Of a stretch of DNA of 64,000 nt, positions 45,960 to 55,967 are shown piece after piece. Both the position numbers and the translations under genes were made by a program. Numbering within the stretch: position 1 is the first letter of the stretch; each line of letters opens with the position of its first letter. The notes beneath the pieces were generated by a model. That model searched no databases and was not told the origin of the DNA. It saw only the letters and a list, made by a program, of their open reading frames with translations. Location: assembly GCF_002075345.1 (NCBI RefSeq), contig NZ_NAEW01000001.1, forward strand, positions 744,001-808,000, read 5' to 3'. Origin of the DNA: Citrobacter braakii (GTDB lineage Bacteria > Pseudomonadota > Gammaproteobacteria > Enterobacterales > Enterobacteriaceae).

Positions 45960-46636
45960 TACAGTACCTGAACGTCTTTTTTTACGATATCTACCCGTAC
46001 CTCTGTGGCACGGTGTTTATCCTCGGCAGTTGGCTACGCTATGACTACGGGCAATACACCTGGCGAGCCTCTTCCAGCCAGATGCTGGACAAACGCGGCA
46101 TGGTGTTATGGTCAAACCTGTTCCACATCGGCATTCTGGGGATCTTTTTCGGGCACCTGTTTGGCATGTTAACCCCGCACTGGATGTATGCCTGGTTCCT
46201 GCCGATTGCGGTGAAGCAGCAGATGGCGATGATCGCCGGTGGGCTCTGTGGCGTGCTGACGCTGGTCGGTGGCGCTGGCTTGCTGGTACGTCGTTTGACC
46301 AATCCGCGCATTCGTGCAACCTCCTCCACTGCCGATATCCTGATCCTCTGCGTTCTGCTGATTCAGTGTATCCTCGGCTTAACCACCATCCCATTCTCTG
46401 CGCAGCATCCTGACGGCAGTGAAATGCTGAAACTGGTAGGTTGGGCGCAGTCGGTGGTGACTTTCCAGGGCGGCGCGTCTGCGCATCTGGATGGCGTGGC
46501 GTTGATTTTCCGTGTGCACCTGGTTTTGGGGATGACTATCTTCCTGCTGTTCCCGTTCACACGCCTGGTTCACGTGTGGAGCGCGCCGTTTGAGTACTTT
46601 ACCCGCCGCTATCAAATAGTGCGTTCACGCCGATAA
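45956..46636 (+). CDS. narV: Nitrate reductase Z, cytochrome b (gamma) subunit
   Basis: NarV (NarI family) oxidises quinol at the membrane and passes electrons through two b hemes to NarY. The 226-residue protein has five hydrophobic helices and family histidines in [17 protein letters not shown] and in [11 protein letters not shown] with RLVHVW. The start overlaps narW (ATGA), with GGGAGG upstream. Last gene of the operon. Confidence 0.94.
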   Translation: MIQYLNVFFYDIYPYLCGTVFILGSWLRYDYGQYTWRASSSQMLDKRGMVLWSNLFHIGILGIFFGHLFGMLTPHWMYAWFLPIAVKQQMAMIAGGLCGVLTLVGGAGLLVRRLTNPRIRATSSTADILILCVLLIQCILGLTTIPFSAQHPDGSEMLKLVGWAQSVVTFQGGASAHLDGVALIFRVHLVLGMTIFLLFPFTRLVHVWSAPFEYFTRRYQIVRSRR

Positions 46637-46668
46637 ATTCGCATTGAAATGTCGGGTGACGACACGCC

Positions 46669-46705
46669 TTATCCGGCCTACAACCAGGTACCGTGGGCCG
46701 GATAA
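46669..46705. repeat. REP/BIME after narV
   Basis: TTATCCGGCC (46669-46678) pairs with GGCCGGATAA (46696-46705). Another partial REP unit (GCCATCCGG, about 46719-46727) follows. Confidence 0.85.
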
Positions 46706-46771
46706 GATAGCGATCATCGCCATCCGGTATTTTGCACGTTATGATGCTTCTCCATTCCAGGGAGAACGTTA

Positions 46772-47665
46772 ATGAAACCACAGGTTTACCACGTCGATGC
46801 CTTTACCTCGGTACCCTTTCGCGGCAATTCAGCAGGCGTGGTTTTGCATGCTGACGGACTGAGCGAAGCGCAGATGCAACTCATTGCTCGCGAGCTGCGT
46901 CATTCGGAAACCGCTTTCCTGCTGACCAGCGACGACAGCGATGTTCGCATCCGCTATTTCACGCCGACGGTCGAAGTTCCTATCTGTGGGCATGCTACCG
47001 TCGCTGCACATTATGTGCGGGCAAACGTGCTTGGTTTGGGCAACAGTACAGTCTGGCAAACCTCGCTGGCTAGTCGTCATCGGGTGGATATCGAAGCTAC
47101 CGGGAATGACTATCGTATTAGCCTTGAGCAAGGCGTACCCGGATTTGAACCTCCGCTGGAAGGGGCTATTCGTGGTGCGATTATCGATGCCCTACACCTG
47201 AGCGAAGACGATATGCTGGCAGGCTTGCCGATTCAGGTTGCTACCACCGGGCATTCGAAAGTGATGATTCCGCTCAAGCCCGAGGTGGACCTCGACGCCC
47301 TTTCCCCTGATTTGCAGGCTCTGACAGCCATCAGCCAACAAATTGGCTGTAACGGCTTCTTTCCTTTTCAAATCCGCCCGGGCGAAAACGCCACCGATGG
47401 CCGCATGTTTTCGCCTGCAATTGGGATTGTGGAAGACCCGGTTACCGGCAATGCCAACGGTCCAATGGGCGCGTGGTTGGTTCACCATGGGCTGATGGCG
47501 CATGATGGGAAAACGTTACGTGTTCAGGGACATCAGGGCCGTGCGCTCGGGCGCGACGGTATTGTTGATGTGACGGTGACTATCCGTGATAACCAGCCAG
47601 AAAAAGTCACCATTACCGGTTCGGCGGTGATCCTGTTTCACGCAGAATGGACGATAGATTTTTAA
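46772..47665 (+). CDS. yddE: YddE, PhzF-family protein
   Basis: The 297-residue cytoplasmic protein has the two-lobed diaminopimelate-epimerase-like fold of the PhzF isomerase family. The conserved acid is visible in HSETAFLL, along with PTVEVPICGHAT and EDPVTGNANGP. E. coli YddE has the same length and position; its substrate is not established. GGGAGAAC precedes ATG 46772. Confidence 0.92.
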   Translation: MKPQVYHVDAFTSVPFRGNSAGVVLHADGLSEAQMQLIARELRHSETAFLLTSDDSDVRIRYFTPTVEVPICGHATVAAHYVRANVLGLGNSTVWQTSLASRHRVDIEATGNDYRISLEQGVPGFEPPLEGAIRGAIIDALHLSEDDMLAGLPIQVATTGHSKVMIPLKPEVDLDALSPDLQALTAISQQIGCNGFFPFQIRPGENATDGRMFSPAIGIVEDPVTGNANGPMGAWLVHHGLMAHDGKTLRVQGHQGRALGRDGIVDVTVTIRDNQPEKVTITGSAVILFHAEWTIDF

Positions 47666-47677
47666 TTGTTCCCGGAG

Positions 47678-47706
47678 GCCGGATAAGGCGATTACGCCAA
47701 TCCGGC
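47678..47706. repeat. REP palindrome between yddE and nhoA
   Basis: GCCGGATAAGGCG (47678-47690) pairs with CGCC-A-ATCCGGC (47695-47706) in the convergent gap. Confidence 0.85.
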
Positions 47707-47722
47707 ACTAATCCCGATGCCC

Positions 47723-48568
47723 CTATTTCCCCGCGTCCGGATGCGTATCAAACGCCGCCATTACCGTCGCCAGCTCATCCTGGGTAAAGCCATGCTTCAC
47801 GTCATCCACGCCCAGGCCAAACCGCTCCTGCAACAAAGCATACAGACTGGCGACGTCAGGTAGATTAATCTGTTCTACCGCGTGTCCATCCTGATAATGG
47901 GTGAAATGAAAATTGGTTAACGTTAATTTCCCGCCGTCAGGCAGATGACGACACATCAGCAAATGATGGCGAAAATGTGATTGCGGCCAGTGAGCGGACC
48001 AGAAGTTGCCTATCAGATAATCGCTCTGATGCTGTACGACCAGGTCGAAACGGTACATTGATTGCCAGTGTTCGTGATGACAGAACTGTAGGATCCAGTC
48101 TTCACCTTCCTGAATCAGCCGATATTCGCCGTGTGGTGTCTTCTGCTCAACATTCGCCTGCAGACGAATCGGCGCCGTCAGCGTTTGCCCGCCGAAGCCA
48201 ACGTCGGCGATCCACTGCTCTCCCTGCAACTCAACCAGCAACAGACGATGCGTGCGTGGTGGCAGGCTTGACGGGTTCGCCAGTACCACTCGTCCGAGCA
48301 GACTGCGTACGGTAAAACCGATTTCGCGTAGCGCTCGCTCAAATACTCCGTTCTGTTCAAAACAATAGCCGCCGCGACGCGCCGTCACCAGCTTCTCCTC
48401 CAATGACAAATCGTCAAGCTGCATCTCTCTTGGAAGCAATACATCCAGGTTTTCAAAAGGTATGGCGGCGTTGTGCAGTAAATGTAGCGCCCGTAAGGTT
48501 TCAATGTTGACCCTGGCCAAATCTGACCAGCCAATACGGGCAAAATAAGCGGTTAAAAAAGGCGTCAT
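47723..48568 (-). CDS. nhoA: Arylamine N-acetyltransferase (N-hydroxyarylamine O-acetyltransferase)
   Basis: NhoA moves acetyl from acetyl-CoA to arylamines and arylhydroxylamines, in the cytoplasm. The 281-residue product has the full catalytic triad Cys69 (RRGGYCFEQN), His107 (PRTHRLL) and Asp122 (WIADVGFGG). The length and neighbours equal those of E. coli. Such enzymes activate some nitroaromatic mutagens; the natural substrate is unknown. Confidence 0.95.
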   Translation of the reverse strand: MTPFLTAYFARIGWSDLARVNIETLRALHLLHNAAIPFENLDVLLPREMQLDDLSLEEKLVTARRGGYCFEQNGVFERALREIGFTVRSLLGRVVLANPSSLPPRTHRLLLVELQGEQWIADVGFGGQTLTAPIRLQANVEQKTPHGEYRLIQEGEDWILQFCHHEHWQSMYRFDLVVQHQSDYLIGNFWSAHWPQSHFRHHLLMCRHLPDGGKLTLTNFHFTHYQDGHAVEQINLPDVASLYALLQERFGLGVDDVKHGFTQDELATVMAAFDTHPDAGK

Positions 48569-48725
48569 ACGGAGTTCCTGTTCGATTAATGCAGTACTTA
48601 TAGCGCATTTTTAATTTTGCGCCGTCGATTTTGTGCGTTGTTCCTCCAGACGAGGCGACAAAATCGCTAATACCGTTAATATCTATGTTTATTGTGGTGT
48701 GTTATCTCTCAGCCAAGGAGCATCC

Positions 48726-49298
48726 ATGAGCCATTTTCGTCCGATCGAATTAAAACATGCCAGTCGGTTGCTAAATCACGGCCCAACGATATTAATCACC
48801 AGCCGGGATGAGCATACCGAGCGGCGAAATGTGATGGCTGCCGCGTGGTCAATGCCCGTGGAGTTTGAACCACCGCGGATCGCGATTGTTGTCGACAAGA
48901 CCGCCTGGTCACGTGAGCTCATTGAACGTAGCGGCAAATTCGGCATCGTTATTCCGGGCGTTGCCGCCGCCAACTGGACCTGGGCCGTAGGCAGCGTTTC
49001 CGGTCGTGTGGAAGATAAATTCAACTGCTACGGCATTCCCGTGGTGCAGGGACCGGTACTGGGTTTACCGCTGATTGAAGCAAAATGTCTGGCCTGGATG
49101 GAGTGCCGCCTGTTGCCTGCCACTGCGGCACAGGAAAAATATGACACGCTGTTTGGTGAAGTGGTCTCGGCTGCCGCTGATGAGCGAGCCTTCGTGGAAG
49201 GACGCTGGCAGTTTGATGATGGCAAGCTCAATACCCTGCATCACCTTGGGGCCGGAACGTTTGTCACCAGTGGAAAACTCATAACAGCAGCTGAATAA
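48726..49298 (+). CDS. yddH: YddH, flavin reductase-like protein
   Basis: The 190-residue protein belongs to the FMN-binding split-barrel flavin reductase-like family. It has HASRLLNHGPTILITS and NVMAAAWSMPVEFEPPRIA, typical of the FMN-site part. Its substrate is unknown. ATG 48726 (MSHFRPIELKHAS) matches E. coli YddH and has AAGGAG 7 bases upstream; an in-frame start at 48633 is rejected. It lies between nhoA (divergent) and pptA (convergent). Confidence 0.92.
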   Translation: MSHFRPIELKHASRLLNHGPTILITSRDEHTERRNVMAAAWSMPVEFEPPRIAIVVDKTAWSRELIERSGKFGIVIPGVAAANWTWAVGSVSGRVEDKFNCYGIPVVQGPVLGLPLIEAKCLAWMECRLLPATAAQEKYDTLFGEVVSAAADERAFVEGRWQFDDGKLNTLHHLGAGTFVTSGKLITAAE

Positions 49299-49307
49299 TG
49301 GCACGAC

Positions 49308-49336
49308 AAAACGGGCGGATTTTCCGCCCGTTTTTT
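49308..49336. terminator. Bidirectional terminator between yddH and pptA
   Basis: A 12-bp stem AAAACGGGCGGA (49308-49319) / TCCGCCCGTTTT (49323-49334) with a TTT loop has T tracts on both strands. Confidence 0.92.
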
Positions 49337-49337
49337 C

Positions 49338-49565
49338 TTACATGCTGTAGCCGGGTTTTTTAATCAACCTTGCCATCTGCGGCGCAATCTCCGCATCCCA
49401 CACGCCCTGCCACGCCGCGGGCTCAATTTCATTAAGCGCCACGCTCACTGAACTGTCTTTGCTTTGCAAATGACGAATAATGACGTCGGTAATATCCGCC
49501 GCCAGCGCGGATTTTTGTTCGTCGTTCAGGTCGCGAGGAAAACATTTGATATCGACGTGCGGCAT
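49338..49565 (-). CDS. pptA: 4-oxalocrotonate tautomerase-family protein PptA
   Basis: The 75-residue protein starts [13 protein letters not shown]. After Met removal, Pro1 would be the catalytic base of the tautomerase family. It matches E. coli PptA (YdcE), shown to tautomerise phenylpyruvate-like compounds in vitro, and ends KKPGYSM. It is two residues shorter than the E. coli protein. ATG 49565 is chosen over a longer frame to 49775, which runs into the regulator gene behind it. Thirty-four bases separate it from the stop of the LacI-type gene, which reads in the same direction. Confidence 0.93.
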   Translation of the reverse strand: MPHVDIKCFPRDLNDEQKSALAADITDVIIRHLQSKDSSVSVALNEIEPAAWQGVWDAEIAPQMARLIKKPGYSM

Positions 49566-49599
49566 AGCAGATTCCTTATTGTTTTGGGATGCAGTTAAC

Positions 49600-50655
49600 T
49601 TATGCGGATTCTCGTTCCACCAGGTGAAATCCAACATCAATAATATCGTCTTCACGCGGAATTTGTTCGATACGATCGGCAAGCAGAGAGGCGGCGCGTT
49701 GTCCAATAGCCCGTCTGTCGACGCTGACGGTGGTGATGGCTGGTCGGTTACTGGCGGCAAAGTCGAGATCGCCAAAACCGATTACCGCTAATTCCTGCGG
49801 CACGCGTAGACCACGGCTTTCGGCTTCCATGATCGCCCCCTGAGCTAACGTATCTGAGCTACAGACGATGACATCAAACGCGCGTTCAGCCAATAGCTGT
49901 GCCAACCCGCTACGCCCCAATGCCAGAGAGGCAGGAAGCGGGACATCCACCTGTGCGCCAGCCGCGATACCATGACGACTCAGCGCATCGCACAGTCCTT
50001 GTTTACGCTGGCCTGCCCGGCGATCGGCGGTCCATAGCAAACCAGGACGGCGATACCCTTTGTCCAGCAAATAGTCTGCTACCGCCTGCCCGACTTTTTC
50101 GTGCGAAAACCCCACCAGCATATCGATGGGCGTTGGCGTTAAATCCCAAATTTCCACGACCGGGATGGCCGCATTAAGAATCACCTTTTTCAGCTCGGCG
50201 GTATGATGGATACCGGTGAGCACTACACCATCCGGGCGACGAGAAAGCAGCGTCGCCACCAGCTCAGCCTCTGTTTGCGGCGTATAACCCGACACGCAGA
50301 GCAAGATGTGGTATCCGCGTTCAGCCAGTTCATCGCTTAATGACTGGATGGTATCGACAAACATATTGTTGTTAATTTGTGGGACAACCACAGCAATAAG
50401 CTTACTGCGACGCGACGCCAACCCCCCGGCCAGCGCGTTGGGAATATAGCCAGTGGCGCGTACCGCCTGCATCACTTTTTCAACCGTTCTCGGGCGCACC
50501 AGTTGCGGGGTATTCAACGCCCTGCTCACCGTCATGGGCGACAATCCCGCGGTACGGGCAACATCTTCCAGCGTGGGTGCGCGCGGAGGTCTGGGATTTT
50601 TCACTGTCGATGCCCTTGTCAAAAATCGCTGATTTATCCTGGCATTATTCATCAT
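49600..50655 (-). CDS. LacI-family regulator of the talarate/galactarate cassette
   Basis: The 351-residue protein has a LacI HTH at about residues 28-48 ([21 protein letters not shown]) and hinge, then a periplasmic-binding-like sensor domain ([20 protein letters not shown]). GntR/IdnR-type LacI proteins are its nearest kin, consistent with a sugar-acid effector. It is divergent from the talarate dehydratase gene and should bind the repeats at 50718-50900. The start is uncertain: two adjacent ATGs at 50652 and 50655 and no clear ribosome site; the first about 25 residues are an extension relative to most family members. Confidence 0.88.
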   Translation of the reverse strand: MMNNARINQRFLTRASTVKNPRPPRAPTLEDVARTAGLSPMTVSRALNTPQLVRPRTVEKVMQAVRATGYIPNALAGGLASRRSKLIAVVVPQINNNMFVDTIQSLSDELAERGYHILLCVSGYTPQTEAELVATLLSRRPDGVVLTGIHHTAELKKVILNAAIPVVEIWDLTPTPIDMLVGFSHEKVGQAVADYLLDKGYRRPGLLWTADRRAGQRKQGLCDALSRHGIAAGAQVDVPLPASLALGRSGLAQLLAERAFDVIVCSSDTLAQGAIMEAESRGLRVPQELAVIGFGDLDFAASNRPAITTVSVDRRAIGQRAASLLADRIEQIPREDDIIDVGFHLVERESA

Positions 50656-50717
50656 GATTTCGGCTATTGCCAGCGCCCCTCTACGATAACGCTGAGAAAA
50701 CAGCAGCTTAGTTAATT

Positions 50718-50900
50718 AGCGCCATCTGAAATGATAGCGCCATCATAATGACTTGTGCATTTACCCATAAAGTATTGGAATGTGATGCTGTTAACAAGTT
50801 ACTGCCCTTTCGTCTCAGTATTTGTGAGCGATTGTTCAAAACGCATTCAATTCGCTGGCGCAATGATTGCGCTAACACTAAAAATGTTAGCGCAATCATT
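50718..50900. promoter_or_regulatory. Operator region with repeated and palindromic AGCGC(C/A)ATC elements
   Basis: A perfect 16-bp inverted repeat, AATGATTGCGCTAACA (50862-50877) and TGTTAGCGCAATCATT (50885-50900) around CTAAAAA, lies 24 bases before the dehydratase start. The element AGCGCCATC occurs twice more as direct repeats (50718-50726, 50736-50744) near the regulator start. The shared core AGCGCNATC suggests one regulator binding several sites, possibly with looping. Confidence 0.7.
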
Positions 50901-50923
50901 TGTTATCACCAGGAGAGATTAAA

Positions 50924-52120
50924 ATGTCATTAAGTGCGAATTCCGATGCCGTAACGTATGCCAAATCAGCCAATGCAAAAACCGCGGCTGAAACCGGCGA
51001 CCGTATCGAGTGGGTTAAGCTGTCCCTGGCTTTCCTTCCTCTGGCAACACCCGTGAGCGATGCCAAAGTGCTGACCGGTCGCCAGAAACCCCTAACCGAA
51101 GTTGCCATTATTATCGCGGAGATCCGCAGTCGCGACGGGTTTGAAGGCGTTGGATTTAGTTACTCCAAACGGGCTGGCGGCCAGGGAATCTATGCTCATG
51201 CCAAAGAAATTGCCGATAACCTGTTAGGCGAAGATCCAAACGATATCGACAAGATCTACACCAAGCTGCTGTGGGCTGGAGCTTCCGTGGGGCGCAGTGG
51301 CATGGCGGTTCAGGCTATCTCCCCTATCGATATCGCCTTGTGGGATATGAAGGCCAAGCGTGCAGGGTTGCCGCTGGCAAAACTATTGGGTGCACACCGG
51401 GACTCCGTGCAGTGTTACAACACTTCCGGCGGATTCCTGCATACGCCGCTGGATCAGGTGCTCAAAAACGTCGTTATTTCCCGTGAAAACGGCATTGGCG
51501 GCATCAAACTCAAGGTTGGTCAGCCAAACTGCGCCGAGGATATTCGCCGCTTAACCGCGGTGCGTGAAGCGCTGGGCGATGACTTCCCGCTGATGGTCGA
51601 TGCCAATCAGCAGTGGGATCGAGAAACCGCCATTCGTATGGGACGAAAAATGGAGCAGTTCAATCTGATCTGGATTGAAGAGCCGCTGGATGCCTACGAT
51701 GTGGAAGGTCACGCCCAACTGGCCGCCGCGCTTGATACCCCGATTGCTACCGGTGAAATGCTGACCAGCTTCCGCGAACATGAACAGCTGATCCTCGGTA
51801 ATGCCAGTGATTTTGTGCAGCCCGATGCACCGCGTGTGGGGGGAATTTCACCGTTTCTGAAAATTATGGACCTGGCGGCGAAACACGGTCGCAAACTGGC
51901 TCCGCACTTTGCCATGGAAGTTCACCTGCATCTGTCCGCCGCTTACCCGCTTGAGCCATGGTTGGAACATTTCGAATGGCTGAACCCGTTATTTAATGAA
52001 CAGCTTGAGCTGCGCGATGGGCGGATGTGGGTTTCCGACCGTCACGGTCTGGGGTTCAGCATCAGCGAGCAGACACGCCGCTGGACGCAATTAACCTGCG
52101 AGTTTGGTAAACATCCATAA
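50924..52120 (+). CDS. L-talarate/galactarate dehydratase
   Basis: Enolase-superfamily (mandelate racemase group) enzyme that dehydrates L-talarate and galactarate to 5-keto-4-deoxy-glucarate. The 398-residue product matches the characterised Salmonella enzyme (STM3697 type) with all catalytic residues at the same numbers: Lys195 and Lys197 (KLKVG), metal ligands Asp226 (VDANQQW), Glu252 (IEEP) and Glu278 (TGEML), and His328 (APHFAMEVH). ATG 50924 follows AGGAGAG; an in-frame ATG at 50900 is rejected. It is probably co-transcribed with the MFS gene after a 70-base gap. Confidence 0.94.
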   Translation: MSLSANSDAVTYAKSANAKTAAETGDRIEWVKLSLAFLPLATPVSDAKVLTGRQKPLTEVAIIIAEIRSRDGFEGVGFSYSKRAGGQGIYAHAKEIADNLLGEDPNDIDKIYTKLLWAGASVGRSGMAVQAISPIDIALWDMKAKRAGLPLAKLLGAHRDSVQCYNTSGGFLHTPLDQVLKNVVISRENGIGGIKLKVGQPNCAEDIRRLTAVREALGDDFPLMVDANQQWDRETAIRMGRKMEQFNLIWIEEPLDAYDVEGHAQLAAALDTPIATGEMLTSFREHEQLILGNASDFVQPDAPRVGGISPFLKIMDLAAKHGRKLAPHFAMEVHLHLSAAYPLEPWLEHFEWLNPLFNEQLELRDGRMWVSDRHGLGFSISEQTRRWTQLTCEFGKHP

Positions 52121-52193
52121 TTTATTTGGCGGGTAAGTAATACCCGCCCTCTTCCCTACAGAAACGCTCTCAACCTTATGAAAGGAGTGGGTG

Positions 52194-53504
52194 ATGAACA
52201 CAATAATAAAGCGCACAAAAGTGCGTTACGGTATTTTGATATTTCTGTTTCTTGCCACCGTATTTAATTACGCCGATCGCGCGACGTTATCCGTCGTGGC
52301 TCCGATTATGAGCAAAGAATTAGGTTTTGATCCCGAAGCAATGGGGCTGGCCTTTTCTGCCTTCGGTATTTCTTATGTCATTATGCAATTGCCTGGCGGC
52401 TGGCTACTTGATCGCTACGGTTCTCGTCTGGTATACGGCTGCGCCCTGATTGGCTGGTCGCTGGTGACCATGTTTCAGGGCACCATTTATCTGTACGCCA
52501 GTCCACTTGTGGTATTGATTATCTTACGTTTACTGATGGGTGCCATTGAGGCTCCGGCCTTTCCTGCCAACAGCCGATTAAGCGTGCAGTGGTTTCCTAA
52601 TAACGAACGAGGATTTGTCACCTCAGTTTACCAGGCCGCGCAATATATCTCGTTAGGGGTAATTACACCGTTAATGACGATTATTTTGCATAATCTCAGC
52701 TGGCACTTTGTTTTTTATTACATCGGGGCGATTGGCGTTATTCTTGGCATCTTCTGGCTGGTAAAAGTCAGAGATCCTATGCATCATCCGAAGGTAAACC
52801 AGCAGGAAATTGACTATATCCGGGAAGGCGGTGGCGAACCGTCGCTGGGAAATAAAAAAGAGCCACAGAAGATTACCTTTGCGCAAATAAAAAGCGTCTG
52901 CGTCAACCGCATGATGATTGGCGTTTACATCGGGCAGTTCTGCGTGACGTCAATCACCTGGTTCTTCCTGACCTGGTTTCCTACCTATCTGTATCAGGCT
53001 AAAGGAATGTCGATTCTTAAAGTGGGGTTTGTCGCCAGTATTCCTGCTATTGCCGGTTTTATCGGTGGATTGTTAGGGGGCGTTTTTTCAGACTGGCTAT
53101 TAAAACGCGGCTACAGCCTGACGGTTGCTCGTAAGCTACCCGTTATCTGCGGAATGTTACTTTCCTGTGTCATCGTTATCGCTAACTACACCTCGTCAGA
53201 ATTTGTGGTTATCGCGGCGATGAGTCTGGCATTTTTCGCCAAAGGCTTTGGCAATCTGGGATGGTGCGTACTTAGCGATACTTCCCCAAAAGAAGTGCTC
53301 GGCATTGCTGGCGGCGTATTCAATATGTGCGGCAATATGGCGAGTATTATCACGCCGCTGGTGATTGGCGTCATTCTGGCGAATACCCAGTCATTCGATT
53401 ACGCCATTCTGTACGTCGGTTCGATGGGGCTGATTGGCCTGATTTCTTATCTGTTTATCGTGGGGCCACTGGATCGTATTACGCTGAGCCCGTCCGTCGC
53501 GTAA
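52194..53504 (+). CDS. MFS sugar-acid transporter (aldarate importer)
   Basis: The 437-codon 12-helix protein is of the anion:cation symporter branch (GudP, GarP, DgoT-like). It has NYADRATLSVVAPIM in helix 1, GGWLLDRYGSRLVYG after helix 2, and PAFPANSRLSVQWFP, a family motif. With the dehydratase it forms an import-and-dehydrate unit for talarate or galactarate. ATG 52194 has AAGGAG upstream; a GTG three bases earlier is also possible. Confidence 0.9.
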   Translation: MNTIIKRTKVRYGILIFLFLATVFNYADRATLSVVAPIMSKELGFDPEAMGLAFSAFGISYVIMQLPGGWLLDRYGSRLVYGCALIGWSLVTMFQGTIYLYASPLVVLIILRLLMGAIEAPAFPANSRLSVQWFPNNERGFVTSVYQAAQYISLGVITPLMTIILHNLSWHFVFYYIGAIGVILGIFWLVKVRDPMHHPKVNQQEIDYIREGGGEPSLGNKKEPQKITFAQIKSVCVNRMMIGVYIGQFCVTSITWFFLTWFPTYLYQAKGMSILKVGFVASIPAIAGFIGGLLGGVFSDWLLKRGYSLTVARKLPVICGMLLSCVIVIANYTSSEFVVIAAMSLAFFAKGFGNLGWCVLSDTSPKEVLGIAGGVFNMCGNMASIITPLVIGVILANTQSFDYAILYVGSMGLIGLISYLFIVGPLDRITLSPSVA

Positions 53505-53529
53505 TGTAAGCTTATGGCGATAGTTCGCC

Positions 53530-53571
53530 CGCTGTTCCGGGATTTGCACTCCTGCGGAACAGCGTTTTTTT
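53530..53571 (+). terminator. Intrinsic terminator of the talarate operon
   Basis: CGCTGTTCCG (53530-53539) pairs perfectly with CGGAACAGCG (53555-53564), followed by seven T. Confidence 0.92.
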
Positions 53572-53573
53572 GT

Positions 53574-54191
53574 TTAAATAATCTTATTATTTTTCAGTAC
53601 AGTACGCAGTCGCGGGTGCTGGCAAACCGCGTCAGCGATGGCGCTGATATTGGGCGTGTTGTCCTGAAACCAGTCATGCCCCGGCCCCCAGGTGCGCATA
53701 ACGGCAATATAAACGTCCAGCAGTGTTAGCTGATCGCCAAACGCGTACGGCTCAGCGCTTAGCTGGTCGTTCAGCCACATATAAAGCGATTTGCGGTACT
53801 CAATACAGTTCTTTTTCAACTGCGCCGCGGCGTCTGGTACCCAGCGTTGTGGATAATCGGCATAGGTAAACGTTGGATAGACATTTGCCACCAGCCATAT
53901 CAACAGACGCTGAAACTGCTGGCGCTCAGCGTGCCCAACGGGTGGCGCAAGTTCAGGACAACGATCGAGGATCATCAGGGCGATCGCCGCCGTTTCCGTC
54001 ATCACGTTACCATTTTCCAGTATCAGTGTGGGCACCTGGCACAGCGGATTCATTTTTTTAAGCAACTCCCGCGAAGGCCCGTCGCGGTCAAAACCATCAA
54101 CATCAATAAAGCTGTAAGGGATCTCCGCCAGTGTGAGCATCACTTCACTGATGGCCGATCCCCAGCCCGGCCCCCCATAGACCTTAATCAT
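53574..54191 (-). CDS. Glutathione S-transferase family protein
   Basis: The 205-residue protein has an N-terminal thioredoxin-like domain (KVYGGPGWGSAISEVMLTLAE), the cis-proline turn CQVPTL, the glutathione gamma-glutamyl contact TETAAI, and a helical C-terminal domain with LTLLDVYIAV. The residue after the first strand is not the Cys or Ser seen in several classes (PGWGSA), so the catalytic group is not clear. Substrate unknown. ATG 54191 is preferred to an upstream in-frame start at 54206 because the fold begins there. Confidence 0.85.
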   Translation of the reverse strand: MIKVYGGPGWGSAISEVMLTLAEIPYSFIDVDGFDRDGPSRELLKKMNPLCQVPTLILENGNVMTETAAIALMILDRCPELAPPVGHAERQQFQRLLIWLVANVYPTFTYADYPQRWVPDAAAQLKKNCIEYRKSLYMWLNDQLSAEPYAFGDQLTLLDVYIAVMRTWGPGHDWFQDNTPNISAIADAVCQHPRLRTVLKNNKII

Positions 54192-54274
54192 GCTGCAACC
54201 CCCCAAAGTTAAAACCCTAAGTGTAGAGCAGCATTCGTCAGTCTATGCAGACCTGCCTATCTTTCCCTTGAAGT

Positions 54275-55048
54275 TCACAGCACTTTCGACAAGAACTGCT
54301 GGGTGCGCGTGTGGCGTGGATGATTCAGCACCTGCTCGCTGCTGCCCTGTTCGACGATTTTGCCATCGACCATAAACACCACCTGATCCGCCACTTCCCG
54401 GGCGAACCCAATCTCGTGCGTCACCACAACCAGCGTGGTTCCCGACTGCGCCAGTGCTTTGATGACATCCAGAACTTCGCCTACCAGTTCAGGATCCAGC
54501 GCTGAAGTGGGTTCATCAAACAGCATAACGCGTGGATTTAGCGCCAGCGCACGGGCTATAGCGATACGCTGCTGCTGACCGCCGGAGAGATGACGCGACC
54601 AGGCATCGGCTTTATTACGCAGGCCAACGGCATCAAGCAGAGTTAATGCCCGCTCGGTGGCGGCTTTACGCGATGCCAGACCGTGCGCAATGGGCGCTTC
54701 AATCAAATTCTCCAGCACCGTTAAGTGCGGAAACAGATTAAAATTCTGGAACACATAGCCGACGTTAACGCGCTGGCGCAAAATTTCCGCCTCTTTCAGC
54801 TCATACAGTTTGTCTCCCTGCCGACGATAACCAATGTAATCGCCATCGATTTGAATAAACCCTTCATCGACGCGCTCCAGATGGTTGATCGTCCGCAAGA
54901 GTGTGGATTTCCCTGAACCGGACGGGCCAAGAATAACCGTTACCGTTCCGGGAGGGATCTCCAGCGACACATTATCCAGCGCTTTGTGGCGACCGAAGTA
55001 TTTGCTGACGCCGGTAATGGAAATATGGCCTTCAGGCGAGTGGGACAT
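54275..55048 (-). CDS. Polar amino acid ABC transporter ATPase (organosulfur operon)
   Basis: The 257-residue ATPase is of the GlnQ/TcyN type. It has Walker A GPSGSGKS (about residues 38-45), the amino-acid-transporter motif [16 protein letters not shown], signature LSGGQQQR and Walker [12 protein letters not shown] 55048 has AGGAGG 7 bases upstream; an in-frame start at 55093 is rejected. It is the last gene of a seven-gene leftward operon and overlaps the permease gene by 17 bases. Confidence 0.9.
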   Translation of the reverse strand: MSHSPEGHISITGVSKYFGRHKALDNVSLEIPPGTVTVILGPSGSGKSTLLRTINHLERVDEGFIQIDGDYIGYRRQGDKLYELKEAEILRQRVNVGYVFQNFNLFPHLTVLENLIEAPIAHGLASRKAATERALTLLDAVGLRNKADAWSRHLSGGQQQRIAIARALALNPRVMLFDEPTSALDPELVGEVLDVIKALAQSGTTLVVVTHEIGFAREVADQVVFMVDGKIVEQGSSEQVLNHPRHTRTQQFLSKVL

Positions 55049-55958
55049 GGACGGCCTCCTGCTGCGGACGTTGACGGTTGCGTTTTTCTGCACGGCTCAC
55101 CCGGGCGGTATTGATTGCTGAACGTCGCTCGCTGCGGGCCAGCGCGCGTTCGACCAGGTGCTGAATTAACGACAGGACGCTGGTGATCACCAGATACCAC
55201 ACCGCACCCACCATCAACAGCGGGATCACTTCCTGCGTGCGGTTGTAGATCATCTGGATGGTGTAGAACAGCTCTGGCATTGCCAGCACGTATACCATCG
55301 CCGTCCCTTTCGCCAGACTGATGATTTCATTGAAGCCAGCAGGCAAAATAGTACGCAGCGCCTGCGGCAGAATAATCCGCAGCGTACGTCGCCATGCGGG
55401 TAAGCCCAGCGCTGCCGCTGCCTCGTACTGGCCATGGTCAACCCCTAAAAATCCACCACGAATAATTTCAGCGGTATAGGCGCTTTGCACCAGCGTCAGG
55501 CCAACCACCGCGGTGGAAAACTGGCCGAGTACATTGATGGTCTCAAAACTGCCCCATTGAATGGGAGTAAACGGAATACCAATCGCCAGCGTGTCGTACA
55601 AATAGGAGAAGTTGTACAAAACGATGAGCACCACAATCAGCGGTAACGAACGAAACAGCCAGATGTATCCCCATGCCAGACCGTTCAGCAACCAGGAAGA
55701 TGAAAGCCGTGCCAGCGCCAGCAGACCACCGATGATAATACTCAACAGCGTACCGATAAGCGTCAGTAGCAGAGTTTGCCCAAGGCCGGACAAGATAACC
55801 GGATCAAAGAACCAACGGGCAAACACGCCCCATTCCCAGCGCGGATTAAACGCCACGGACTGGATAATCACCGCCAGGACAAACAAGGCAATGACTGCTC
55901 CTGCGGTGCGCATAGGATAGCGCGCCGGTACGACTTTAATACTCTCCGTCGTTTTCAT
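55032..55958 (-). CDS. Polar amino acid ABC transporter permease (organosulfur operon)
   Basis: The 308-residue inner-membrane protein of the His/Glu/Gln/Arg/opine permease family has a hydrophobic start (about 18-37), the core helices from about 55, the family motif [16 protein letters not shown] and the EAA loop [21 protein letters not shown]. It is longer than the usual 220-240 residues because of an extra N-terminal helix and a basic C-terminal tail; this resembles fused-length permeases of cystine-type systems. It presumably forms a homodimer, since only one permease is encoded. Start 55958 has AGGAGAGAAG upstream. Confidence 0.9.
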   Translation of the reverse strand: MKTTESIKVVPARYPMRTAGAVIALFVLAVIIQSVAFNPRWEWGVFARWFFDPVILSGLGQTLLLTLIGTLLSIIIGGLLALARLSSSWLLNGLAWGYIWLFRSLPLIVVLIVLYNFSYLYDTLAIGIPFTPIQWGSFETINVLGQFSTAVVGLTLVQSAYTAEIIRGGFLGVDHGQYEAAAALGLPAWRRTLRIILPQALRTILPAGFNEIISLAKGTAMVYVLAMPELFYTIQMIYNRTQEVIPLLMVGAVWYLVITSVLSLIQHLVERALARSERRSAINTARVSRAEKRNRQRPQQEAVHVPLA

Positions 55959-55967
55959 CTTCTCTCC

